Source: Conidiobolus incongruus B7586 (taxonomy: Eukaryota > Entomophthoromycota > Entomophthoromycetes > Entomophthorales > Conidiobolaceae). Taken from it: 11,141 nucleotides of DNA. A model generated the notes under the pieces. It had not been told where the DNA came from and did no database searches. It saw only the letters and a list, made by a program, of their open reading frames with translations. Each line of letters opens with the position of its first letter. Within the stretch, counting starts at the first letter, position 1. The translations under genes were made by a program, and so were the position numbers. The stretch is from NCBI GenBank assembly GCA_000697335.1, contig JNEM01016356.1, positions 1 to 11,141 of the forward strand, given 5' to 3'. Positions 1 through 9,070 of the stretch are shown piece after piece.

Positions 1-650
1 TATATTTTATATTTTTTTAATAAATATTTAACAAATAAAAAAAAGATAATTATTAAGATTCAATTATTAATTTATATGGAAATAATATTAAAATATTAAC
101 AAATAGAGTTAAGTGTAAATTATACAAAGAATTCTATTATTAATTTTAATAGTTATAATAATAAATGTTCTCAGTTTGAATTAAATAAAAATTCTATATA
201 AAATTTAATTAATAGCTTGAAATATCAGAATATAGTAACGAAACATAATAATAAAGTATATATATATATATCAGTATATTTTGTTATATATTTAAATATA
301 ATATTTAAAATTGAAAATTTTAAAAAATTTATCAGAAGTAATTTTTTCTAAGGATCAAGAAATAAAATAATAATTAATTTAAATGTATTTATATATATAA
401 AGAATTATATTAGAACTAACTAAATTATAAGAGATATATACCTAGTATTAATCAATAGATCAAAAGGGGATATAAGTATTATTTCAACTATATCTATATA
501 TATCAATAATCCTATTAAATTTTATTATTTCTTTATAATTAAAGATATAGTACAATTTTTTTGATTTAAAAACTAAAATTATATATTTAATATAACTTTA
601 AATTATTTAATTTTTAATATATTTATGATCTTTTTGTAGTTAATAAAATA
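1..650. other. AT-rich stretch with no recognisable gene
   Basis: This stretch is almost entirely A and T, with stop codons dense in all frames. I see no conserved protein motif, tRNA box or terminal repeat. It holds a TA microsatellite near 257-271 and scattered homopolymer A or T runs. It is most simply intergenic DNA. Confidence 0.6.
257..271. repeat. (TA)n microsatellite
   Basis: About seven and a half TA units form an uninterrupted tract. Such tracts are expected in DNA of this composition and no function is implied. Confidence 0.8.
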
Positions 651-653
651 ATT

Positions 654-1532
654 AATTCATGGGCAACGGTAAATATTTTTACTGCATTGGAACTTAGATT
701 AATATTCATATATTACAATTATAGATATAATTATTAAATTTTTTTACTATGGTATCAACTCAATGATGCAAAAAAATTGAATAAAAACGAATAAAAGAAT
801 AGGTAAATAGGTAAATTTAAATACAAAAAAGAGTTTAAAGATAATATTAACAAAATTAAAAAGCATAATTATTTTAGAAAGCCGAGTGGTTTAAAAATTT
901 TAAATAAATTAAACGGCAACTCAAAAGGTGGAATTTCTAAAATATTACCAGTTCTTGGGAAGAGGGGTCAAAATGCCCATTATATTCAAGTATTTAAAGT
1001 TAATATCCAATTTAAGTGAAGTTTTATCAATATTAAAAAATTATTATTTATATTATCAAATATTCAACTAATAACTGACTGAAAATAGTTATAAAGGAAA
1101 GTATTATATAAATATCATTTTACATGGCATGTAGATGAAATATTAAGATTTAATCTTGTTTTTAAATTATTAACAGCTTGAGAAAAAAAGAAATTATGGA
1201 AAAAATATTTTCAATACAATAAATGGATGATGATTGTTCCTTCAAAGTTAATTTAAAGCATCATAAATATTATTATAAACTATCAATTTTTGAATTTATT
1301 TAAAATTATCAATCTTATTAATGGAATTTTATATTCAACGATATCTCACACTTAAATTTTTTAGAAAATTCAATTGAACATTTGAACATATAAGTTTCTA
1401 TAACTTTGAATAGCTAATCACGATGAATTAATCTTGAATTTTATAACAGCTATTTTCTTAGTTATCTTAGAAATATTATTATCCTATAATTTGATCTGAT
1501 TGTTAATTGTAAAATCAATCCAGTTAAAATAA
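654..1532 (+). pseudogene. Decayed coding sequence, possibly an F-box/LRR relative
   Basis: A single frame (codons starting at positions divisible by 3) stays unusually open for nearly 880 bases. It has about 16 in-frame stops, but also uninterrupted runs of 70 codons (807-1016), 28 codons (1095-1178), 32 codons (1257-1352) and 29 codons (1410-1496). The 807-1016 run is lysine-rich and then reads protein-like (RKPSGLKILNKLNG, then SKILPVLGKRGQNAHYIQVF). Just upstream lies LLWYQLNDAKKLN, which loosely resembles the end of an F-box (compare 'CKLWYxLALP'). Later runs are rich in Leu and Ile with LRR-like spacing (INIKKLLFILSNIQLI; FLNLFKIINLINGIL). Local G+C is higher than in the flanks. It ends about 120 bases before the intact gene, on the same strand. 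I cannot name the protein with certainty. The F-box/LRR reading is inference, and an unrelated dead gene is possible. That it was once coding is better supported than what it encoded. Confidence 0.45.
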
Positions 1533-1653
1533 GTTGAATAAAAATATCCCATAATTCTCACTTTTAAATAAAGTTATTATTTAAATTTAATTTCAAAGTC
1601 CCAAATGTTAAAAATTAATTAAATCCAATTTAATTTTCAAATCATTTTTTAAT

Positions 1654-2961
1654 ATGAGTGATACTAATTGGTCAGATATATTAATCTTAAATGATTTGCA
1701 CCAATACTTACTACCGAGCCAAATAATTCAAATTAGTTTTTTATCCAAATATTTGAGATTAAAGTTAAAATCAAGAGTTTTTCAACATTTGTATCTGAGT
1801 AACAAAATACTTGAATATAATACGGAGATTATCCAAATTTATCAAGATAATAATCCAAAGTATAGTTCATTGGATGTTAGTACCCGAAACAAACTTAGAA
1901 AGTTTTTCAATGATGTGGAATCTTTCAAATTCTATGTGGTATCTATAACAGTTAAAGAATTTAGCGATCATTATATATTACAAATTCCTATACTATTTCA
2001 ACATTTAAAGCATCTTACATTTTCATTAAATATAGTGAATTTAGATACTCTGAATAAGCTATTGATATCTCTAAAAAGTTTAGAGTATATAAGATTGGAT
2101 CATGTTTCCATTATAGATTTCTCGAAATATCCGTATCAGCAGAGACATATTCAATGGCCAAGTACCCTAAAACGATTGAAATGGGTATTTCCTTATAGAA
2201 ATATATACGAATTACCGGACAATTCAGCAAATTTGGAAGATATACAATCAGAGCACTTAATCACATCCTTTCCCATGAATTTTCATCCATGTCATATTCC
2301 GAACCTTCAATTTCTCACATTTAAGGACATTCAACTATTTGAAGAAAGTGAGCTCAATCAATTCTTATCTTTAAATCCACAGCTGAAATGTTTTGAGGTT
2401 GATGTGACTCAATTGGATCAAAATACTTTGCAAATATTGAGTACTTCCAATCATTTACAATCACTCACAATATTTATTGACGATCAAATACCACAAAACT
2501 TCAACCAATTATCATCCCCACCTCTACCCAATATCACATCCCTGAAAATAATCAATCCACGTAATCGCGAATTATTCTTCGTTCAAAGCATCCTGAATTC
2601 CTGTCCTAACCTAGTCCATTTGAATTTGGGATACATTCAAAACCCACACCATATTCTCAATAGTTGTATACCCCAACTTACCCATCTCACCCATCTCACA
2701 ATCAAATATTTCCTCAGTCACAATTCCTCTTATACCGACACTATCCCCCTCCCAAATATCCAAATTCTTCAATTAATTGAATCCAATATTTCCACTATCA
2801 ATCTCACATACTTTGAAACTTGGAAAAATTTGAAATCTATAAGAATTTTATTATTTTCTCCAACTTTAGAAGAATTAGAAAAATATCGAAAAATTTTGAA
2901 AAAGTTTAAAAATTGGAAATGTATTTTTTATGGAAAAATTTTAAGATGTTTCAAAAAATAA
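1654..2961 (+). CDS. F-box-like leucine-rich repeat protein (435 aa)
   Basis: This is the only long intact reading frame in the window. Residues about 5-48 look like a divergent F-box: Trp6, a hydrophobic 'ILILNDLHQYLLP' segment, then IIQISFLSKYLRLKL and a VFQHLYL strand, matching the L-P-x-x-L/I-x-x-x-S-x-V-S/C-K-x-x-R pattern of the family. From about residue 110 onward, irregular LRR strands recur: LKHLTF (118), SLEYIRL (142), TLKRLKW (171), PNLQFLTF (216), QLKCFEV (243), HLQSLTIF (267), PNITSLKI (292), PNLVHLNL (318), PNIQILQL (367) and NLKSIRI (392). The tail is basic (FKNWKCIFYGKILRCFKK). There is no signal peptide or membrane span, so it is probably cytosolic or nuclear. F-box/LRR proteins usually bind Skp1 through the F-box and recruit substrates for SCF-type ubiquitination; applying that here is inference. 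The ATG at 1654 is chosen because the F-box begins right after it and the upstream leader is stop-rich. No intron is needed. The frame is intact, but expression cannot be judged from sequence. A decayed paralogue lies about 2.2 kb downstream on the same strand. Confidence 0.85.
   Translation: MSDTNWSDILILNDLHQYLLPSQIIQISFLSKYLRLKLKSRVFQHLYLSNKILEYNTEIIQIYQDNNPKYSSLDVSTRNKLRKFFNDVESFKFYVVSITVKEFSDHYILQIPILFQHLKHLTFSLNIVNLDTLNKLLISLKSLEYIRLDHVSIIDFSKYPYQQRHIQWPSTLKRLKWVFPYRNIYELPDNSANLEDIQSEHLITSFPMNFHPCHIPNLQFLTFKDIQLFEESELNQFLSLNPQLKCFEVDVTQLDQNTLQILSTSNHLQSLTIFIDDQIPQNFNQLSSPPLPNITSLKIINPRNRELFFVQSILNSCPNLVHLNLGYIQNPHHILNSCIPQLTHLTHLTIKYFLSHNSSYTDTIPLPNIQILQLIESNISTINLTYFETWKNLKSIRILLFSPTLEELEKYRKILKKFKNWKCIFYGKILRCFKK
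2461..2760 (+). other. C-rich, G-poor block inside the F-box/LRR gene
   Basis: Hand counting gives about 97 C and 19 G in these 300 bases of the coding strand. By contrast, 2821-2940 has about 6 C in 120 bases. The block encodes residues about 270-369, where Pro, Ser, Thr, His and Asn codons are often C-ended or C-rich (TCC, CCC, CTC, ATC). The switch back to A-rich sequence near 2815 is abrupt. Confidence 0.7.
2680..2697 (+). repeat. 9-bp tandem duplication in coding sequence
   Basis: Two perfect head-to-tail copies of ACCCATCTC lie in frame and produce the repeated Thr-His-Leu in QLTHLTHLTIKY (residues 341-352). The protein stays in frame. It is likely a small slippage event. Confidence 0.85.
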
Positions 2962-5150
2962 ATTAATTTTATAATAATTAAATGCATTTATTTATTAATT
3001 TTTTTTAACTCTACCATATTAATTATGTAAATTACAATGCTATGATTAACAATGTTTTATAATATAAATTGATCTACGTTCAATATATTAATAATTAGTA
3101 TATATGAAATAAGATTAATAACTAATACTTTATATAGACTGATTTTTTATATCTATTAATAGTTTTGATTTTCTTTCTTTTGGTTCATTGGGGCCATTTT
3201 TAAACTGCAAAATCATATTATTCTATATTTTATTTCATATTATTTTGAATTTTGTTCAATAATACATAGATAAACATTGCCTAGTATAAACTTATATTAA
3301 TTTGAATATATTTTAATATTCTAAACTATTTAATTTTAGATTTCTATTAATAATATATTGTATCCAAAAGTTAATATATATAATTAAATTGATTGGTCAA
3401 AATATTTGATATTTTTAATTAATAAGTAAAAATTATATAATTAAATATTTGCAAAAATTAAAGTAGGAATTTAATTCAAATAAAACATATCTAAAAAATA
3501 TTGAAATAATAATTAATATAGTTAATGGTTTTGATTATTATTATCAAAATTTATTGATTTTACTCTTTTTAAATATTATTTAAAATTATATTCTATTATA
3601 TCTAATATAAAAATAATATATAATATAATCAGGAAAATAAATAATTCTAAATTTTATTTATATAAATAAGTCAAGTTTTTTATTAAAAAATTATTTTTGG
3701 AAAATTTATTATTAAATTATATTAAAATCCAATAGTGAGTATAGGAAAATTTTTATTTTAAAATTAATAAAATATAAACAGAAACTATATAAAATAATAT
3801 ATAAATTCCAAATATTTTATAATAATAAAATTTTATTTTAATTAACTATTAATTGATAGGTAATCTAATTTAATATATAAAAAAATCAGTTAGATCTTAT
3901 TAAAATAAAAAAATTAATTTTAATCAATATTATTTTAATTATTAATAATTTATAAAGGTTTTATTAAAGCATTTATTTTAGTTTTAATTAGAAAATTACC
4001 ATAGAATGTTAATATTAATATTATAAATATATTATATATATTATATTTCTAAACTTATATTAATTAAATAAAATATAAAATAAATTCCTTATAATTTAAT
4101 CAAAGCTTAAAAAAACTAAAATATCTATAATGAAATAATACCTAACTAGGTATATTTAAAAACTATATTTTTTATTTTTAATTATTATATTTCAAGATTT
4201 TTTTAATGAATTTTTTATTAGAATATAAGTCAAAACACTAGGTTAAGCTAAAATAACTCTTTTTATATATTCCAATAAATATATATTATTTTTGTTAGAT
4301 TTTCTTTATGATAAGGGTTTCTAATTTAAAATAATAAAGGTAAAAAGTTAATCTATATTTTATTTTATACTTAATTCAATAAAAGTTATATCTATATCTT
4401 AAAAAACCCTTTTATCTTTGGTTAAATTTTATCAATAAAATATATTTGAGTAATGACAAATAATTTAAAAATGATAGGATAAGTTGAAATTATTTGATTA
4501 AATAATAATAAGAATATTTGGTAATATTGCCAATAATTAATAGGTAAATATTAATAATTTTAATGAACTATAAAGTTATTAAATATTTTTGATTAATTTA
4601 TATAAGAAAATTAATTAACAATTGTCTATATATTATTATTAAAATAAAAATATTTTTAATTCTTTTGGAATAAATTTAATATTATTTTTATTTAATATAA
4701 GAATTATAAGAAATATATGAGTTAAAAAAAAGATTATTTAATTAAAAATAATTAATAATAAATAACATATTTAATATATTCATTAGATTATAACTTTTAT
4801 AATTATAATTATTTCTAATAAATGGAATATTAAACTATAAAATCACTTTTGAAAAATAAATTTAATTATTATAAAAAATATTAAACTTTAACTCTTAATT
4901 AAAATAATATTTTATAAATATTAGAGGTTTACAAACAATATATAAAAAGTTATTAATATACAAAGATAATATTGATTATAGCCTATATAATAAAGTATTA
5001 AATTATTCTTAATTTCAAAAAAGTCATATTATTTAAAATCTAGATAAATAATATATATTAAGATTCTATATTTATAAAAATTATATATTTTGATATTCAA
5101 AATTACGTCAAAATTTTTTTGTTAACATTTAAATTATCGTGATATTTAAA
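2962..5150. other. AT desert between the intact gene and its dead paralogue
   Basis: About 2.2 kb is extremely A+T-rich with stops throughout both strands. AATAAA at 2957-2962 overlaps the stop codon of the gene and could act in 3' end formation, but such hexamers are common by chance here. A short less-AT patch near 3175-3215 (containing TTCATTGGGGCCATTTTT) shows no protein motif I recognise. Nothing else can be supported. Confidence 0.55.
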
Positions 5151-5155
5151 ATTAA

Positions 5156-6336
5156 AAGCAAAACAATAGAATGTCGAAAAATATGATTGGAATCATTGAT
5201 GTAACAGATAATTGTATAGATGATTATAAAAATATATTAATGTTCAGAAAAATATGAGTGGTGAAATTGAATAGGTCTACCTATCACTGATTATCAAATA
5301 ATATTGAACTTGAACAATTTCAAAAGATTTTGGAACTATTCAACCAAATTCAATTTCTTTAAGGATTAAATACTTGAGGATTGTTATGCCTTGCAACTCT
5401 TATATTAATTAAGCATATGACAGTGTATTTATTTTTTTCAAACTATTACTATTTGAATACTTTGAATTAAAAGTTAAATTCTCTAAATTTTTTAGCTTTG
5501 TTCTTCTTGAACTGTTTCCATTATTATGTTTTTATAACAACCGACACCAAATACATTTATCATATTGTCACGCATTTTAATATTATATGATAAATTTTAC
5601 AAAATGGCAAGTTATATAATCTTTGCGGTTTTACCTCAGATTTTTAATTTTCCTAATATCCCCATTTTAGAACTTCAGTACTTTAAATAAATACCTTTTG
5701 TATTCCCAATCTTAATAATCTTACTTTGAATCAATATCGAATCTTTGCGGAATCGGAACTGAATAGGGCTTTATCAGCGAATACCCATATCAAATTATTA
5801 GAGGTTAATATGTCTTCATTCAAGGATAATATATTTCAATCAATTAATATATCTTACCAATAAAAATCGCTCGTTATCTTTATTGATTTTCCAGTTCGAG
5901 TGGAGTTTTAATGAAAATCTGCCTTCTATTACTGAGTATTAGTTCCTTCAAAATTAAAATGCTTTACAACTTCCGATTGCACTTTGTGCCAAAATTGTTA
6001 AAATCCTGACCTAACCTGACACGTCTTAATACAAGCTATATCCTCAAAGTGAGCTATATCTACAATACCAATTTTGTACTAGATACTCAATTGCCTCACC
6101 TAAGATTGAATTATCCAAATCTCAAAGTCTCCCATAACAATCCTATAAAGTTAGACTTAATAAAATATTTACTACTAAATGAATATAACATATGAACTTT
6201 AGATTTAACATTATTTCAATATTTTCCTTAATTGAAATTAATAAGAGTTATATTAAAAAGCCAATAAAATAAGAAAAAATATATAAAATTGCACTAAAAT
6301 TAGGAAATTTGTAAAAATATATATTTTGGAAAATAA
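5156..6336 (+). pseudogene. Decayed paralogue of the F-box/LRR gene
   Basis: Translated pieces match the intact gene in order and on the same strand. Examples: ELEQFQKILELFNQIQFL (5306-5359) against the region around residues 129-145; PNLNNLTL...IFAESELNRAL (5705-5773) against PNLQFLTF...LFEESELNQFL (216-238); KSLVIFIDF (5864-5890) against QSLTIFIDD; PNLTRLNTSYI (6010-6042) against PNLVHLNLGYI; LDLTLFQYF (6199-6225) against INLTYFETW; and CKNIYFGK followed by a stop (6310-6336) against WKCIFYGK. A stretch of 13 of 14 identical bases pairs 6004-6017 with 2599-2612. In-frame stops are seen at 5255, 5288, 5861, 6007, 6193 and 6229, and frame changes are needed near 5360, 5590-5640, 5700, 5900, 6000, 6260 and 6300. 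The stop at 6007 falls where the intact gene has Cys317. No counterpart of the F-box (residues 1 to about 90) is recognisable upstream of 5156, so the front is lost or too diverged. Elsewhere the two proteins differ at most positions, so this was a distinct family member that later died rather than a recent copy. Confidence 0.85.
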
Positions 6337-6900
6337 TTTAATGATATAAACAAAAGTTATTATTACTAACTGTTTAAATTTAAACAATTAAATGATTAGA
6401 TGTATATATTTCATAGGGGTATTATATAGATTAAATATTTCATTTTTGATAAATAACTGATGATAATTAACCAATTTATTATTATCTATATAATGCTAAT
6501 TTTATTATTTAAAGTTTATTAGTGACTCATTTTGATAAACTATTAAACTATTAGTGAATCATTTTATATGAAGGAAATACTATATAGCTATTATTAATTA
6601 CTTTTTGGAATTTATTAGCAGTTACCAAATATTTTAACAATTAGTAAAGCTTAATTATTATCTGATATATTTTTTACCAAATTTATTATTATCAATTTTA
6701 TAAACTATGCATATTACATTTGGTTTATCTTTTAATTTTACCTTGGTAAAGTTAATATAAATAATAGAATGCTACAATTGAATATATAAATTTAATCAAT
6801 AACTTTCTTCAAGTTTGTTACAGAATAATAAACTTGTAAAATATATTTAAATTTAAATTGAACCAAACAAGGTCAGAAAACATTTTAACTATTATCTATC
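6337..6900. other. AT-rich spacer downstream of the pseudogene
   Basis: No gene is visible. It contains an imperfect 32-bp spaced direct repeat (6518-6533 and 6550-6565) and a short hairpin-forming sequence, TTTACC-TT-GGTAAA, near 6740, both small enough to be chance. Confidence 0.5.
6518..6565. repeat. Spaced direct repeat, 16 bp with one mismatch
   Basis: ATTAGTGACTCATTTT at 6518 and ATTAGTGAATCATTTT at 6550 start 32 bases apart. Looser echoes beginning ATTA occur near 6593, 6616 and 6641. This may be the remnant of a small tandem array or chance. Confidence 0.45.
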
Positions 6901-7090
6901 CTTTGCAACGACCCATTTTGTGATTTCTTTATTACGAAGATTCAGTCTAGTAATATTAATTTGCTCAAAATATTAACTTGTATTAAGTCATTAGGACAAT
7001 GAGTAAAATACAACGGTGATTAACAAGATTGAAATAAGGAAGTTTAAATTTTAGTGATATATAAAATTACTCAGTTATTGAATAGTGATA
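6901..7090 (+). pseudogene. Short LRR-like coding scrap
   Basis: A 33-codon open run at 6901-6999 ends NINLLKILTCIKSLGQ, which resembles the LNKLLISLKSLEYI segment (residues 133-146) of the intact gene. In another frame, 7020-7082 reads LTRLK, a stop, GSLNFSDI, which fits the following LRR strand and turn (compare LEYIRLDHVSIIDF). The piece is short and the match rests on hydrophobic spacing, so this is a weak call. It could belong to the same dead gene as the 7710-8346 scrap. Confidence 0.3.
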
Positions 7091-7709
7091 TATATTAAAA
7101 TCAAATATTAAAAAAATATCATTTGTATTGAATTATAGTAGATCTAATATTTGGAGGAAAGAATTTAAATTGGTAAATTAATTATTTTTACCATTCACTA
7201 CATAAATTTTTCGATTATATAGATATCAAATATTAAACAATTTAAATAGTTAATGTTTAAATTATTCTAAAATTAAGTAAATAATTATTTACAAATCACT
7301 TGGAATACTGATATTTAAGATCATATGTTGAAATTGAAATGATTATGTTTTAGGTTATTTATTATAGTTTCAAGAAAATTCTAATACTATATTGTTTAAC
7401 GTATGTATTTATTCATTAAATTATCCTAAACCTGTAAATTGAGTTGATATTGAAAGTAATAAATACATTAAAATTTAAATAATTTTTAGAAGTATAACTA
7501 TCAATAGAAAATTATGATTAAGATAATTATTTATAGTCCCTAATATAATTATATAATGCTCATCGTTGTTACTGAGAATTAATTTTCTATTTAAGTTTAA
7601 GATATTATATTAGTCGCAATATATATATATATAGTTTAATAGAGATATATTATATATTAACATTGAATTTAATTGGAGTAATTTGGAATAATTTATAGTA
7701 AAATATACA
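7091..7709. other. AT-rich stretch with no recognisable gene
   Basis: Stops are dense in all frames. It includes a short AT microsatellite at 7619-7633. I see no motif, RNA gene or repeat beyond that. It may be fully eroded sequence of a former gene lying between the two LRR-like scraps. Confidence 0.5.
7619..7633. repeat. (AT)n microsatellite
   Basis: About seven uninterrupted AT units. Confidence 0.8.
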
Positions 7710-8346
7710 ATGGTTATCTTCATAGATAATATATTTAATAGAAAAACGATAAATCATCTAACCACATACTTTAAAAGCGTTGTTAAGGGATTTACAAGTG
7801 AAAGGTCTGCAGCAGTCCAAACTATTGTTACATATTCCATCTACTGAAGAGCATTCTAACAATTTGAATTAGTGAAAATATTTTAATATTAAAACTATAT
7901 TGAATATCCAACCTCTACCGAGAATACCTTGAGCACAAATATATCGAATATCAATCAAGTTACCAAGTATCAATGTCCAAAAAATATTCAATCTCATGCT
8001 TTTTAATTTTAATTAAATATTCTTTAGTTATCGTCTTTTGTTGTCAATTTATATTTCAGTATTCTAAATTAATGAGTATAAAGAAAATTTAAAGAATGTG
8101 GAGAATTTGAGAATTAGTTAAAAATATTTAACTGAATTTGACATTAAATCAACGTAATATAATTACTTTGTTATAGCTATAAATAACTCAATTTATATAA
8201 AATAAAAATATTTAAAGTATTTTTTAAGTATCATTATGAATATGAAAATACGACCTCAACTTAATATACAAAAAATTAGTGATTTGGATTTTAGAGGTAA
8301 TCATTTAAGCAAAAAGGGCTGAATTGAAATAATTGAAATAATTTGA
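7710..8346 (+). pseudogene. Decayed LRR-type gene fragment
   Basis: A small ATG-started frame of 45 codons runs from 7710 to 7847, and its sequence (containing YFKSVVKGFTSERSAAVQ) is more protein-like than its surroundings. An overlapping frame is also open for 33 codons from about 7772 (LKALLRDLQVKGL...). Further on, LKNVENLRIS and KYLTEFDIKS (about 8089-8150) resemble LRR strands. The clearest motif is at 8263-8319, QKISDLDFRGNHLSKKG, which fits the ribonuclease-inhibitor-type LRR pattern L-x-x-L-D-x-x-x-N-x-L-x-x-x-G; it sits in a 38-codon open run (8206-8319). Stops and frame changes break the stretch into pieces. It is probably the remains of another LRR protein on the same strand as the intact gene. 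Whether it had an F-box is unknown, and the 7710 frame could instead be an independent small gene. Confidence 0.4.
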
Positions 8347-8590
8347 GAATTTCATTATAGGCCATAAGTTTAAATTTATTTTTAGTAATAATATACATTT
8401 CAATGTACTCTATTTTGTAATAAAAAAGTCTCTTTATTTATATCTGTTCCAATATTTAATTAATATAATAAAATGAAACTTTAAATTAAAATAATTAATA
8501 TTTTGATTTATTTTACAATTTTAAAACTTACGAATTTTTTTATTAATATGAGAAATATTAAGTATCAGCACCAACTGAAAAGTCTGTTAT

Positions 8591-9070
8591 CTTAAAAAAT
8601 TAGGTAAAAGCTCATTTTCTGGGGCAGTGTGTACCAAATGATTTGGGGAGGTAATTTTATTGAACTTATATTGTAGGGAAGAGCTTTATGAAAAGAATCT
8701 ATGTGCCAACTAGGCTGTAATTGGTATATTTATGTATGAGTTGACATGTTGACTGACTTTAGGGTAGCATATAGGATCGAATAATTGATTCCGAAGTTCG
8801 TGGGTATTTGTTGATCTCATTCAAGAGAAATCTTTGTTGGGGATAATGAGTGATTTGACTTATGAGAGTTGGGCGGGTCTCCTGACCCCTGACAGTATTT
8901 TCAATCTTATTTGAATCAATATAACTCTCTTCAATTTTGTTATTAAAATTTACTTAGAAATTCAACTTATTAATTTTTGTCTTGTAATATGTTTTTTAAT
9001 TTATTGTATTGATTTTTTGTCTTAATTTGATCAAAATTATTTAATATTAATTTGGTGTATAATGAATTAA
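8591..9070 (+). other. G+C-rich island, unidentified coding relic
   Basis: Rows from 8581 to 8940 hold about 30-42% G+C by hand count, the highest in the window, and the + strand is rich in G. One + frame (codons from 8612) stays mostly open to 9070 with several stops. It includes a 42-codon open run ending about 8910 (WVFVDLIQEK, MSDLTYESWAGLLTPDSIFN), followed by a hydrophobic, membrane-like part. A second + frame also gives protein-like text early on (FWGSVYQMIWGGNFIELIL), and a reverse frame is open for about 46 codons, so strand and frame are not settled. I recognise no family. It may be a dead host gene or the eroded remnant of a mobile element. The strand given is the more likely one. 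Confidence 0.35.

Noticed and set aside
640-700. Small ATG frame starting MGNGKYFYCIGT
   Set aside because: It ends after 12 codons, and another frame in the same place joins the longer 654-1532 coding relic.
870-960. tRNA-Leu/Ser-like D-arm motif GCCGAGTGGTTT enclosed by an 11-base perfect inverted repeat (870-880 with 934-944)
   Set aside because: There is no matching T-arm (GGTTCGAANCC type), anticodon stem or acceptor of proper length, and the stretch lies within a 70-codon open run. The inverted repeat is AT-rich and can arise by chance.
1560-1653. TATA-like elements upstream of the intact gene
   Set aside because: TATA-like strings are everywhere in this window, so none can be singled out as the promoter.
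1654-2961. FNIP-repeat or dictyostelid-type protein for the intact gene
   Set aside because: No IP-x-S-V-T-x-L-x-F-G-type repeats and no Asn or Gln homopolymers are present. The repeats fit irregular LRRs.
2957-2962. AATAAA polyadenylation-like hexamer overlapping the stop codon
   Set aside because: The hexamer occurs very often by chance in this composition, so it was mentioned in the spacer entry but not called as a site.
8591-8940. Structural RNA (5S rRNA, U2, U5 or U6-like) in the G+C-rich island
   Set aside because: None of the conserved blocks of these RNAs that I could recall appear on the + strand read directly, and the frame content points to a coding relic.
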